Made by a program: the position numbers and the translations under genes. Shown here piece by piece: positions 38,256 to 48,519 of a DNA stretch of 64,000 bases. The notes below the pieces were generated by a model. It did not search any database, had not been told where the DNA came from, and saw only the letters and a list, made by a program, of their open reading frames with translations. Source of the DNA: Acidianus sp. HS-5 (GTDB taxonomy: Archaea > Thermoproteota > Thermoprotei_A > Sulfolobales > Sulfolobaceae). Positions within the stretch are counted from its first letter, which is position 1; each line of letters begins with the position of its first letter. Location of the stretch: the NCBI RefSeq assembly GCF_021655615.1, contig NZ_AP025245.1, positions 372,001 to 436,000 of the forward strand, read 5' to 3'.

Positions 38256-40697
38256 TTACCTTCTCCTTCTAGTAGCTAGGACCACTGCTAGAACTATTGC
38301 TACTATAATAATTACTATAAGGATTATGAATAGTGGGTTCAGACTTTCCACTAGCGTCTCTGTTATAGCTTGGTTTACTGTTATTGTAGTTCCCGGTGGA
38401 ACATTATACGTTCCCTTAAAAGTCCCTATCTCGTAGAATGGAACTGATGCCGTTAATGTTATTTTACACCCAGCGTTATACCACGATGATGCTCCATTTA
38501 TTGTTACTAGATATTGGGTTACAGCAGTAACTTTAACTGTAGTAGGCAAATTTACAGTAAAGCTCTGTGGCGTTATAGAGGTTACTAGGAGTCTTTCACC
38601 GGCAGATATTGGTATAATCCCAGTTTTTAGGTACACGTTAGTGCCAGCATTATACCAACCGCTGCTAAACGTTGAAGATGTGCCGTTTACGAGAGCGTTT
38701 AATGTTATATTAGGAGTAACAGTCACGTAGTACTGTAGTACTGTATGTACGTGGATTGTTTCAGGGGAAGTTACTGTAATTAACGATGAAGGGGTTATTG
38801 ATACTATTACATATCTTTCCATTTTGTTCACGTAGTAGGTTGAATTTATTATCTGGATTGTAGTGGAATAATTAAACCAAGATGATTTAAGTTCTGTAGT
38901 AACTCCGTTCATTTTTGCATATACTGGAATATTAGATATTACGTTAACGTAATCTTGAGTATAATAAGTTACAGTTACGGTATTTGATAGGACTCTTCCC
39001 GTCCAATTATAAGATATCCACCTAACTTCGTCATTAGAGCCTGGCAAGCACTTTGCATAATAGTAAGTGGAATTATAGTCAGCCCAATATACTCCGGGCT
39101 TTGCTGAAGTATTAGTACCGAAGTAGTAGTAACTTATTGTCGGCTCTCCGTTACCTACTCCTTTTACTACATAACTGAAGTTTACCTTTAATTGTTCGTA
39201 CAAAGGTATTATCGTCGTTCCGTTGAATAATAAAATTCCTCTACTATCTGGTGAAGTCCACCTTACTTCATTTTCAGTAATATTGGAGATTGTATAAGCA
39301 GTTCCTGAAGGAAGTATGTATGTACCTTGTTTTACGACCTCAGTAGTACCGTTGGGGAAGGTTAAAGTTATGCTCGGTAAGTAAGGAGGCATTTGACCTA
39401 TTACCTTGTACTGGAACGTGACCTTAACGTTTAATGGTATAATTTTTGTAGTAAATATTGCAAGACCTTCCTGAGTACCTACTGCAATAACTTTACCGTC
39501 TGCGCTCATTACTAATGATTGTGGATTAGGACCTATACTGCATGGGATTGCTGGTAAAGTGTAGTTTGCAATATTGCCGTTAGGGGAGAAAATATACAGC
39601 GTTCTACAGTTGTAAGGTAATGCTGCTATGACACTACCTTGGCAGTTCATTACCACTGGAGTAAGCTCATCTATAGGGAAAATAAAGCTATAAAGGATTT
39701 GTCCCTTGCAATTTGCAATATATAGTCCGCCGCTTGCTGTATAAGCGACTAAAGATCCATTATAGTTTATAGCCGCCATTACACCCCCAGGACTATAGGA
39801 TGTGTTAGACCAAACTAACGATGCATTGCAAGTGGTTAGGACATAAACTCCAGAGTAGGCATATATTACGGAACTACTTATAACAATGTATTTGCCATTA
39901 CCGCTGAATACTGGAGGACCAGCATAAGGGTCTCCTAAGCTACTATTTATCCACAATAGTTTACCATTGTGTAAATTAAATAAAAATACCCATCCACCGG
40001 TAGCGACTCCGTTTCCAGCAGTTGCAACTACATAGCAGTTGTAAACGCACATATGGCTGATGCTCATGTATTCTGGCTCAGGAGACATATTTTGGATAGT
40101 GTAGAACCATAGTAATTTACCGTTAGATGCGTTGAAAGCAGATAGGTTACCATATGGGTATCCATAGACTTCAGGATTTGCGATAGCAATTACCTCATTA
40201 CACAAGATTTTTATATCAGCTACAGAATCGATAGCACATTGGCTATTGAATGGAAACTTCGTGCACCATAGTAGTTCTCCAGAAACTATGGAATAGACTC
40301 TTAATATTGCCGTGCAATTAAACTGAGTTGTTCCTAAACCTACTGCAAAGTATTTTGGACATATGGCTACAGAGTAGACTGAGTAAGGTTCACTGATGTT
40401 ATAAAGAATTTTAGTACCGCTGCTGCCCACTGCTACAACAAGAGCATGGTATACTTCTTGGCCGCTACTATTCATGGTCATGCTACCTAAACCTATTAAG
40501 TATTCTCCATCTACTGGATACTTGTACATTGATACTGAAGTTACATTGCCTACTTTCAATAAAGCAGACGAATAGGAAATTGTCTGCGGATGGTTAGAAT
40601 AACTTACAGTTACTGTTGTTACCAAAGTTATTAACATTATAAAAATTAAACTGTTTATTATAACACTATTTTTATTTATCTTCATATGTGACATCAT
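38256..40697 (-). CDS. Large cell-surface beta-propeller protein with C-terminal anchor
   Basis: An 813-residue protein. An N-terminal hydrophobic segment (about 12-33) is followed by a PQQ/WD-like beta-propeller (about 40-415) with repeats such as GKLLWFYTI and GKYIVISSSVIYAY. Then come several 70-90-residue beta repeats (WYNAGTNVYLKTG, WYNAGCKITLTA). A C-terminal membrane helix ends in RRRR. Many NxS/T sites suggest heavy glycosylation. It shares the propeller with the 440-residue protein at 62 kb and the C-terminal repeats with the 712-residue protein at 53 kb. Role probably in the cell envelope; ligand unknown. Confidence 0.75.
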   Translation of the reverse strand: MMSHMKINKNSVIINSLIFIMLITLVTTVTVSYSNHPQTISYSSALLKVGNVTSVSMYKYPVDGEYLIGLGSMTMNSSGQEVYHALVVAVGSSGTKILYNISEPYSVYSVAICPKYFAVGLGTTQFNCTAILRVYSIVSGELLWCTKFPFNSQCAIDSVADIKILCNEVIAIANPEVYGYPYGNLSAFNASNGKLLWFYTIQNMSPEPEYMSISHMCVYNCYVVATAGNGVATGGWVFLFNLHNGKLLWINSSLGDPYAGPPVFSGNGKYIVISSSVIYAYSGVYVLTTCNASLVWSNTSYSPGGVMAAINYNGSLVAYTASGGLYIANCKGQILYSFIFPIDELTPVVMNCQGSVIAALPYNCRTLYIFSPNGNIANYTLPAIPCSIGPNPQSLVMSADGKVIAVGTQEGLAIFTTKIIPLNVKVTFQYKVIGQMPPYLPSITLTFPNGTTEVVKQGTYILPSGTAYTISNITENEVRWTSPDSRGILLFNGTTIIPLYEQLKVNFSYVVKGVGNGEPTISYYYFGTNTSAKPGVYWADYNSTYYYAKCLPGSNDEVRWISYNWTGRVLSNTVTVTYYTQDYVNVISNIPVYAKMNGVTTELKSSWFNYSTTIQIINSTYYVNKMERYVIVSITPSSLITVTSPETIHVHTVLQYYVTVTPNITLNALVNGTSSTFSSGWYNAGTNVYLKTGIIPISAGERLLVTSITPQSFTVNLPTTVKVTAVTQYLVTINGASSWYNAGCKITLTASVPFYEIGTFKGTYNVPPGTTITVNQAITETLVESLNPLFIILIVIIIVAIVLAVVLATRRRR

Positions 40698-41093
40698 ATT
40701 TACTATTGACTTTTCTTCCTATTATTTATTTTTTACTCTAACTATACTAAATGCGTTCATTGCAAATAATGATAATTGCCTCTCAAAAATTTAATAGTAT
40801 TAATTCTTAGGGGTGTATTTGCTGAAAAATTTTTACATACTATTCTGGAATAAGCCCTCATAGACTTACTGACCAAGTCTCTCATGACTTCTGTCCTCAC
40901 ACATTTTATGCAATCATTTATAATAGTTTGTTCTATCTTACCGGAGCTTAAAGATTTTCATTAGGTATAATGAATTAATAAACATATTTAACGAATCTGC
41001 GAAGCTCCTCGGCTTAGGAGGACTAATCACGTTCATTTCTCATAATTCACGCTTTTCTACCCGACGTAGATATAAAACTTTATCAATAGACAG
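40698..41093. other. Non-coding stretch
   Basis: No gene or clear repeat seen besides AT-rich DNA (promoter side of the surface protein gene), up to the family A element. Confidence 0.3.
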
Positions 41094-41197
41094 CTTGGTT
41101 AGGTCTCAAAGATCTAGATAATGCATAATATGTAACAACACTGTAGAACAATTCCTACAAAGTTTGCCCTTGACTTTCAAGGTCTGACTGAATATAA
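41094..41197 (+). mobile_element. MITE-like element family A, copy 2 (shortened)
   Basis: About 104 bp. CTTGGTTAGGTCTCAAAGATC at the left and TTGCCCTTGACTTTCAAGG, then TCTGACTGAATATAA, at the right match copy 3 closely, with about 40 bp of the interior missing. The core TGTAACAACACTGTA is kept. It lies just beyond the 3' end of the MNT gene. Confidence 0.75.
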
Positions 41198-41218
41198 AAA
41201 GTGAAGCAACTGCTATCA

Positions 41219-41538
41219 TTACTTAACTCTTATCGCATTCTTCAGAAATGATCTGTAAGGCGGTAGCCCCTTTTCGTCATCATATATTATTTTAACGTCA
41301 AATAAATATGAAGCCTCCTCCCCTAATTTACTTTCTACCTCGTCTATAAAGTCTATTAATGCCTTATTCCTGTCCTCACCACGCTTAATGACAACGATGA
41401 CGTCGATATCGCTACCCCCGGTTATCTTCCCTGTTATTACGGAACCGAAAACGTAAACTTCCTCAACCTCTCTAGATCGAGCTTGGCAAACGCTTCCCTC
41501 CAATTACGTAGAAAATTTATCCTCTTTAGAGGTTCCAT
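41219..41538 (-). pseudogene. MNT-type nucleotidyltransferase (antitoxin) with a frameshift
   Basis: The downstream frame encodes EEVYVFGSVITGKITGGSDIDVIVV, the GSxxxG...DxD core of minimal nucleotidyltransferases. The original start is ATG 41538, overlapping the HEPN stop by 13 bp: MEPLKRINFLRNWREAFAKL reads well, but that frame runs into a stop soon after. A one-base change near 41476-41490 (around GATCTAGAGAGG) separates the two halves. A TTG inside the correct frame could still give a 94-residue protein lacking the N-terminal helix. In this family MNT neutralises HEPN, so loss would be costly if HEPN is active. A sequencing error is possible. Confidence 0.75.
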
Positions 41539-41960
41539 AACGATTCCACAATTTTTAATATTTCCCTTGTTATAATTAAAGCTATTTCCGCCTCGTCTTC
41601 TGGTGGTAAACCGTATTGTGACTTTCCTCTAATGTTCTCCAAGATGATAAGTTTCTCCCTATTATCCCTTGTAAAGTCCCTTATTCTTTCATCTCCAAGC
41701 CTAGTGTAGACTAAAGAAAGTAATTCCCTAATTCTGTGAGTCCTAGGAGGTTCTACCCCAAGCTTATAAAGTAGTCCTTTTAAAGACAATTGCGCAGAAA
41801 CTTCACTATTTAACGCTGAAGCCTCATAAAATCTTTGCTGGAATAACAGCTCTGAAGCCCTCAAATAATCCTTTGCCCCCCTTATCAGCGATTTCGTATG
41901 ACATAGGTAGTCGTAAACCGGGTAAATATTAAAGCTTATTGCCTGACGTGTCTTCTTCAC
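41526..41960 (-). CDS. HEPN-domain protein (toxin partner of MNT)
   Basis: A 144-residue all-helical protein of the HEPN family. KDYLRASELLFQQRFYEASALNSEVSAQLSLKGLL is split by the typical HEPN helices, and GVEPPRTHRIRELL has the conserved RxH region. It is upstream of, and overlaps, an MNT-type gene: the classical HEPN/MNT toxin-antitoxin order. By family HEPN is an RNase, or a protein controlled by AMPylation from MNT. GTG start. Confidence 0.8.
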   Translation of the reverse strand: MKKTRQAISFNIYPVYDYLCHTKSLIRGAKDYLRASELLFQQRFYEASALNSEVSAQLSLKGLLYKLGVEPPRTHRIRELLSLVYTRLGDERIRDFTRDNREKLIILENIRGKSQYGLPPEDEAEIALIITREILKIVESLWNL

Positions 41961-42063
41961 TTGGTGCTTCTTTATACTGCACCTACTCTAACAAGTCTCT
42001 CTAGTGGCTCATAATTGCAAGCCTTGCCCTAAAACAATTAGGTAATACATAAAAATTAAATTA

Positions 42064-42664
42064 CTAAGCTAAATTCTTCATCCTATTATACACCGTTATA
42101 TATTCCTTTGCAATATCTATTCCCCTGGCTATTTCATTGGTCTTTATCTTCTCGAGGAACTCTATTGTATCCTCCGGCTTGTCAACACCGCACATCACCA
42201 TAGGTCCCCTTATAATACTGAACAGACCAATTGTCCCGGCAACGGTTAATAAGAACTGTTTTATCATATCGTAATTACCTTTTATGTAATTGCATACTTC
42301 CTCCCTAACGTATGGGTTACGAGACAGCGAGCTTACGACAAAATTCGCTTCTTGTAATTTTATAGTCCTATTAAATATCAGCGTCACCAGGTTTCTGTAT
42401 CGACTTGTCCCTTATATTGGTCATAGCGTTTAATATCCTGACCCTTTCCTAGTCCGAGTTTAAGGACTTGTATTTCTCCAGCAGACCGTTAAATTCAGAA
42501 GTAGAGACTGCATACGCTACCGCGAAGGCGGTCTTTATATTACCGTCAGGTCGTTATAGTATTGGAATAGGTTTGATAGCCCTAACGCGAAGTCTTCGTC
42601 CACAATAGCTAACTAAGTCAGAATACGCCACCTTGCCTAAATCCACGTCCCTATAACCTGGCAT
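42064..42664 (-). pseudogene. C-terminal remnant of an M1-family aminopeptidase
   Basis: Three frames together read like the helical C-terminal domain of M1 (tricorn-interacting-factor-like) aminopeptidases: DEDFALGLSNLFQYYNDL, TAFAVAYAVSTSEF, ERVRILNAMTNIRD, ANFVVSSLSRNPYVREEV, then an intact 107-residue tail to the stop at 42064. There is an in-frame TAG at 42449-42451 and at least two frame changes. The catalytic HExxH domain is absent. A dead fragment left by deletion or recombination. Confidence 0.75.
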
Positions 42665-42797
42665 AATATCACTTTTACTTCCAAAATCGGTGGGGGAGGA
42701 GCCTTATGGTCAGCTTAAGGAGTATCCAAGCTATTATGCAGGTACATCGTATGGGGTTCTGATTATTATGAGTAGAGCGTCATCATAATATATACCG

Positions 42798-43324
42798 TTT
42801 GACCCTCAAGATCAACAAAATAATGATAATTATGATTATTATGGGATATTTTTACATATTATTGGTATAGTGTAAGTTCCCAAAATCCTAATACATACTT
42901 TTTAGTAAATGGAAATATATATAATAGTCCATTACTGAAACAGTCTTACTCTTGGGGTGGTTGCCTTTTTTCTAATTGTAATGCACAAGCAATAGTACCA
43001 AAACCTCCTTCTACATATATAACACAAAGTTATTATAATGCATATGAAACTGCATTTGTTGCTGAAGAAGATGAAGCATTATATGATTATCAATCCAATA
43101 TATTTTCTACTGGGGTACCTTCTAATTTTATTAATGGAACATTTGGATATTAAGAAATTTATGAGGATGCTCCCGCTATCGGTTATTTAACAGAAAATAT
43201 GCAATATTATGAAGGAGAACCTTATTTATATATATCTGCAGGATCTGGATTAGGAAATGGATACTTAGGTATTACATGGATTATTGCAACATTCGGAGTT
43301 CCATATGAAATAAATGTACCTTAA
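42798..43324 (+). pseudogene. Decayed AT-rich gene, possibly of viral or plasmid origin
   Basis: Protein-like sequence (FDPQDQQNNDNYDYYG, then after a -1 shift YSVSSQNPNTYFLVNGNIY, SYSWGGCLFSNCNAQAIV, DEALYDYQSNIFSTG). It is interrupted by TAA at 43151-43153 and continues as APAIGYLTENMQYYEGEPY and LGITWIIATFGVPYEI up to the stop at 43324. It is rich in Tyr and Asn, and its codons are more AT-rich than the neighbours', like the convergent gene to its right. Left of it, 42700-42760 has more protein-like sequence in other frames. No family recognised. Confidence 0.55.
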
Positions 43325-43341
43325 AAAATAATTATAAAAAA

Positions 43342-44325
43342 TTAGTTGCCATTATAAACCATTTCCGTATTTTCAATTGGAAGATTACCGCCATATACAT
43401 GATTATTTACGCCAAGTAAAAATCCATAGGGTATTAATGTATTATTGTTTGTTTGAATTATATACCCTGAAACAAAGTCAGCAGATGATGGGGAATATAT
43501 ATGTAAATTTCCAGTTTCACCCAATAAGTTGAATATTTGTGGATAATTTACTTGTAAGTATCCCAATCCTGCAGCACTTGTATGCATTGCTTTATAATCT
43601 CCTGTACCTAGTGCTGTCATGTATTCCTTTAAATAACCTGATGGTACAACTACATCAGCATAATTTTCTGGATTCAATTTATTTAGTAATATTGTATTAT
43701 TATGTGCTACTTCCAATGTAACTCCATTTGGATTATATATTGTTATAACTTGATCTAATGGTACAAAATTTGGATTTTTAGATGCTTCATATTGATTAAA
43801 TTGTTTGGGAACACTTAATGCTTGTGCAAAATCTGATTTCATTTCTAAATTATATGTTCCTAAATCATGTAAATTACCATGTGGTCCTACATAATATAAT
43901 GTACCTTGATCATTTCCATCATATTCTATAAATGCATAATCGGAATCGATTTTCACATCTTGTACAGTTGGTTGGGAATTCATATTATGGAATATAAAAT
44001 ATCCCACTCCACCTACTATTGCAATAAGTAGTACGGCAATTCCTACATATTTTAAAGGTTTACCACCAGGCTTTGATGTCTTTGCCATTGATATTATTTT
44101 ATTGTCCTTACCATTTTTATATAGCCTTTCTGACCCCTCCCCACTATTTTCTAAATAAGACCCAACTCTTGATAACGGGTTCATACTATATAATGAACTT
44201 TTTATAGCTGTCACATATTCTCCTGCCTTTTTATATAGGCACTTAAATGAATTCTTTATTCTCGCCCCCATACCCTCTGATTTTAAAATATTGTCTGGCC
44301 CCGTATTACCCGTATTTCCTAACAT
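43342..44325 (-). CDS. Single-pass membrane protein with foreign-looking codon use
   Basis: A 327-residue protein. A charged 90-residue N-terminal part is followed by one membrane helix (about 93-113, YVGIAVLLIAIVGGVGYFIF) and a C-terminal extracellular or lumenal domain of about 210 residues with little charge. It uses clearly more A/T at third positions than the chromosomal genes around it. No family recognised; archaeal virus structural proteins of this design are known, so a viral or plasmid source is a reasonable inference. Convergent with the decayed gene (18 bp apart). Confidence 0.65.
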   Translation of the reverse strand: MLGNTGNTGPDNILKSEGMGARIKNSFKCLYKKAGEYVTAIKSSLYSMNPLSRVGSYLENSGEGSERLYKNGKDNKIISMAKTSKPGGKPLKYVGIAVLLIAIVGGVGYFIFHNMNSQPTVQDVKIDSDYAFIEYDGNDQGTLYYVGPHGNLHDLGTYNLEMKSDFAQALSVPKQFNQYEASKNPNFVPLDQVITIYNPNGVTLEVAHNNTILLNKLNPENYADVVVPSGYLKEYMTALGTGDYKAMHTSAAGLGYLQVNYPQIFNLLGETGNLHIYSPSSADFVSGYIIQTNNNTLIPYGFLLGVNNHVYGGNLPIENTEMVYNGN

Positions 44326-44403
44326 ATGATATAATTTATTTAAGCTTTTTTAAATTTTATCGTTATTTAATAACAAGCTCATATTATAAATTTCTAAGGA
44401 TTA

Positions 44404-44535
44404 TTATACAAAATGAGAAAAAAGGACAATGACCAACAATTGTAGTATAGTACCTATAATAATATTTATTATAGTAATTGTTTTTCTTATTAAAGCATTT
44501 TCATATCCTGGTGGCAACCCGCAAAATTTGGACAT
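44404..44535 (-). CDS. Very small membrane protein upstream of the virus-like gene
   Basis: A 43-residue frame from ATG 44535: MSKFCGLPPGYENALIRK, then one long hydrophobic stretch (TIINIIIGTILQLLVIVLF). Same strand as the virus-like gene and 79 bp before it. Size and layout resemble small archaeal-virus membrane proteins. No clear promoter; could be chance in AT-rich DNA. Confidence 0.35.
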   Translation of the reverse strand: MSKFCGLPPGYENALIRKTITIINIIIGTILQLLVIVLFSHFV

Positions 44536-44903
44536 GCGTTAGCAGTTTGAAGTAACCAGTCCTTATTCGGTTCTTAACAACAATAGGTTAATAACATACC
44601 GACATTCCATAAGTAAATGAGGAGTTTAGAAAATTAAAATTCCCGTAATAGGAGTACTAGGATTCTATTATATAACCCCCCTTGTATGCTACATGAGATC
44701 TTAAGAACATAATTAATACGAAATTGCGTTATATATTATCGCATTATAACACATAAAGGCGTTGTAACACCTTGCAAAACTATTTGCGGGCTTAACATAA
44801 TCTCGCATTATAGTGACGCCTAGGAAAAACACTGCATTGATAAAAATTGAACTAAGTATGTTTAACATCAAGAGTTATATATTGGGATTCTTAATCTTTA
44901 AGC

Positions 44904-45058
44904 ATGAAAAAGGATAGTATAAGAAAGTAAATAATTGTGGCATTATTATTCCTTATGTTTTTAACGTTCCCGCCTGACCTAAATACAGTAACGACAGCAC
45001 AAGCAAATAATCAAAACGTAGGTTACGTAAAATACACGCTAATCCTTCATAAATTTTA
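44904..45058 (+). pseudogene. Remnant of a secreted protein (signal peptide with early stop)
   Basis: ATG 44904 with TATA-like TTATATATT about 30 bp upstream. MKKDSIRK is followed by TAA (44928-44930), then in frame IIVALLFLMFLTF and a small-residue cleavage region (TVTTAQANNQ). This is a recognisable signal peptide. The frame ends at about 45058 after LILHKF. The stop codon and truncation mark it as dead. Nothing else coding is seen between 44540 and 46050; 45520-45880 is somewhat GC-richer and may be another remnant. Confidence 0.5.
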
Positions 45059-45209
45059 ATAAAGAGGGCTCTCTCGTAGTCCTCCCTTTTATAAGTAAAG
45101 GATTTCCCACTCTTTATAAACTCATAACTTTTGTATGCATAAACAGATACCTAACTTGAACAGATTCCCCTGTCTTCTTTGACCCTTTTCGATACGCTTA
45201 GTAAAGAGG

Positions 45210-45400
45210 GTGTGGGCAACAATTACAATTTATAAAAATTGCCTAAAAGCCGTCCCCCTTTCGGACACTTTAATCATACAGTAAAAATTATAATGTAGAT
45301 TAAAATTGTAATACCCTTTATTGTTAGCTATAGACCTAACCATGAATTGGAACTAAATTTACACTCTTATATAATAATAAAATCATTGTTCATACTTTAA
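45210..45400 (+). repeat. Left direct repeat flanking the membrane kinase
   Basis: AACAATTACAATTTATAAAA, AAAAATTATAATGTAGATTA, AATTGTAATACCC and GAATTGGAACTAAATTTACA occur here, and in the same order and orientation at 48235-48430 with moderate divergence. The 3-kb segment between holds the kinase gene. Confidence 0.65.
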
Positions 45401-46051
45401 ATTTAGAATTGATAAATGTTTGGGATAAGTTTATAATTTTCGCATATTAATCTCACTTATTTGAAAATTAGTTAAAAGGGATAACAAAGGGTTTAACTTT
45501 CCTCTTTGTACAAGAGTACTGCCGCAACGACCATTATATAATTATGACGTATGCGAGAGGAAGGACTATAGATGTCGTGCTTGGCGAACTTGGTGTAGAA
45601 CTATGTAGTGCAGTACGTGTTTGGTGGGTGGAGTAGCAATAACAGTTATCCTTGACCCACAGCTCGATATACAGCTATTATTAGGGACAGAACACAGCCT
45701 AACTATCACCTACCGGTATGGTTGTCATGGCCTTGTCCAGTACTGGGTTAATCACATAAACTTTACAACAGCCACCATTAGTTACGTATATGCAACCGCA
45801 TCATTAACGCGGTTTAGGCCCTCGCCTACTGGTTTACTTTATAAAAGAATAGAAAGTTTCTGTATTCAATTTTTATGTTAATATAGTTAGAAATAAAATT
45901 TTTATTAAATCTAGTTAAGTAGGCTAGAATCTGTTTAGTATAACGTCGGCTCAGTAAGAGGATTAGGAGTCATGGAAATACGTCATAGACGTGCAATAAG
46001 ATGAATTAACACTGGAAAGGCTTATAGTTATGTCCGGCTCAATTAACTATA

Positions 46052-48216
46052 ATGGCTGAGGCGTGGAAAACAGTACTTTCAACGTCGTTACTGCTCCTTT
46101 TTTACTCCATCTACCTAGTGGACTTTGGAGGGCTTAATTTTACTCATGGTTTGCTCGCGGTACTCTCCCTGTCTCTAGCCCTTGCCTCACTTTATCTCCC
46201 GAAGAAAGTGAATTCCCCCTTGGCGTTGATAACCCCCTCTTCGGCTCTGTTGCAGTCAACTTTTACTTATCGTCGAGCGTCCCCCTGGGGTTCTTCTTTC
46301 TTCTCTACGCAGTAGTCCCCTTCATAGCTACTGGGGTCGACTATTTAGTGAGCGTAGGGTCTTTTGCGTCCTTTGTTTACGCCCTCGTATCTGCCAGCTA
46401 CCCCAAGTTCTGGGTACCGTTCCTCCTCTTATTACCCCTTACAGTAGTATACTGGTCGGCAAAAGGTGAAATACACCAAAAAGACACAGTCGACTTTATT
46501 GTCATCACTGTCCTCCTCTTGGCCCCGTTTCCCTTTGTTGCCCTGAACACTGGCTCACTGCTAGGCGTTTTGCTGTATCTTTTTGCCATGGCCCTCCTAT
46601 TTATTGGGATAGTGTCAAAATTTAGGAAGAAGGACTCCACGTGGTTCTTCGTAGCTTCCGGGCTTATAACCTACTTCGCCCCTATAGCCCTCTACTTTCA
46701 GCTCAGGGATTCAGTAAGTGATGCGACCTCTTTCCTTAACGCGTACGACCTCTTCTTTTACGGCTCCCTTGCACTGCTCTTTTACCTCCCGTTCCTCCTC
46801 ACTGAAGATTCGGACGTAGCCGTCTTGTTTACACCGATACTCTTGGGCATAACAGCAGGCCTCCTGGCGTATTCCAAAACGACTACCTATTTTGCAGCTA
46901 TAGACCCTTGGCTCATAGTCGCGGTAGCCCTCCCCAATAGCCCGGCGGTAGGGGACATCTTTGCCCTAGGTGGTTATACATGGCCAACACTGCAGTGGCA
47001 GGCCCAACAGCCCACTTCACAAGTCAAGTTTATAATCAAAGGGCTACCGCTGGGGGTTAAAGCAGTAGTAGAAGTGGGCAATGCAAAGTACTACGGCGAC
47101 TCGCTAATTCAATGCCAAGACTATGGGAATTGGATGGCTTTCCCAGTAAAAGTAGGGCAGTCCGTTTATTACCCTAACCCGGGCTCGGGTTACGCAAACC
47201 CAATGGACATAATAACGGTAAACTATGTATTAGTTATCCAACAAACCGCTCAGCCATCTCAGACCTTCACCTATTCCCCATCAAGGGCATTGAGCAAGTC
47301 CAGCTTTGACCCGGATGCATTGCTCAACAGGAGGCTTGGGGTGTATAAAGTTAAGTCTATAATAGGTAGCGGGGGGTTCGGTTACGTTTACTTAGGAAAG
47401 ATGGGAGGGGAACACTACGCAATAAAAGTACTTAAAGTAGACAAAGGCGACCCGGTGACGTACTTCCGAGAGCTCTTCAATGAAGCTAACAACCTCGTAG
47501 ACTTATCCAACCACCCAAATATAGTTAAGGTCTACGCGGTTAACGTAGACTTGAACGTAATAAAAATGGCGTTAAGTGGGGACTTCTCGGCTTACTACGC
47601 CGACCCCCCTAGGATAGTCATGGAGTACATGGGGGGTGGGAGTCTCGACGAGTACTTGCTCGATGATAAGTTCTTCTACTCCTTAAACTGGGAAAGAGCT
47701 GTTAAGAGGGCAGTGAAGCAAGTCGCAGAAGCACTAGCCCACATCCACGGTAGGGGGTACGTGCATTCAGACGTAAAACCCCAGAACATATTCTTAACTG
47801 AGAGACCCGGGGACTCCTCTGAGTTGCCTACAGTTAACTTCAAGTTAGGGGATTTAGGTAGTGCAATCAGGTCCGGGAAGGATATAAGCCAAGTGACTAT
47901 AGAGTACTACCCCCCGGAGGTGTTCAGGTGCAAAGCGTCGCCCTCAATGGACGTCTTCGCTTTAGGTACGACATTATACGTATTGTTAACCAGGAAGACC
48001 GATAGGCCCGATTTACAAGCAATGACCGAAGCCTTCGACTGCTATATAAATAACGACATGAACTGTGTGAATAACAAAGTTGACGAAGCGAGGCGTTTAC
48101 TGGCGTCTTGGGACCCACAAGTCCCAGAGCCATATAAGGGCTTGATAAAGGCAATGGTTAACCCAGATCCCATGAAGAGGTCTACAGCACTGGAGGTCGC
48201 TAACAAGCTAAAGTAA
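46052..48216 (+). pseudogene. Membrane-anchored Ser/Thr protein kinase, frameshifted at a C5 run
   Basis: Frame 1 from ATG 46052 encodes the first two membrane helices. A -1 shift at CCCCC (46215-46219) joins it to the frame that continues as FPLGVDNPLFGSVAVNFYL and runs unbroken to 48216. The joined protein has about 8 membrane helices, a small extracytoplasmic or linker domain (about 300-400), then a full kinase: GSGGFGYVYLG loop, YAIKVLK lysine, HSDVKPQN catalytic loop, GDLGSA. Without the shift, a GTG at 46348 gives a 622-residue kinase lacking two helices. The kinase part closely matches that of the TPR-kinase at 34-36 kb. A homopolymer sequencing error is a serious alternative. Confidence 0.75.
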
Positions 48217-48234
48217 CGCTCTTTACCGGAGCTA

Positions 48235-48430
48235 AAGGCGTGGAGAAGGGTGTTAACAACAATTTCATTTAAAATTACCTTAAACCTCTCTCCCATGCTC
48301 TTATCATAGAATAAAAATTATAATATGGATTAAAATTGTAACACTCTTTATTATTAGCCGTTTGTTTGATCACGAATTGAAACTAAATTTATACTTTATA
48401 TAATTCATAAAATTGTTGTCCACACTCATG
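48235..48430 (+). repeat. Right direct repeat flanking the membrane kinase
   Basis: Same blocks as 45210-45400 (AAAAATTATAATATGGATTA, AAATTGTAACACTC, GAATTGAAACTAAATTTATA). A shorter similar block is at 50574-50605. Confidence 0.65.
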
Positions 48431-48519
48431 AAGGGCGGTTGAGCGTTTATTGAAAATCACGGTAACTTTCTTGTCTAAATCTATAACTGTACATCCTTCT
48501 AGATAAGTTGCATAAGTCT

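Noticed and set aside
41476..41490. Programmed frameshift in the MNT gene
   Set aside because: No slippery heptamer or stimulatory structure is seen; mutation or read error is simpler.
42788..42815. Similarity to the family A terminal repeat (TATACCGTTTGACCCTC)
   Set aside because: The same bases read well as protein in the decayed gene starting at about 42798, and no partner end was found.
45621..45881. 86-residue frame
   Set aside because: No promoter, odd composition and no family resemblance; the region looks like decayed DNA.
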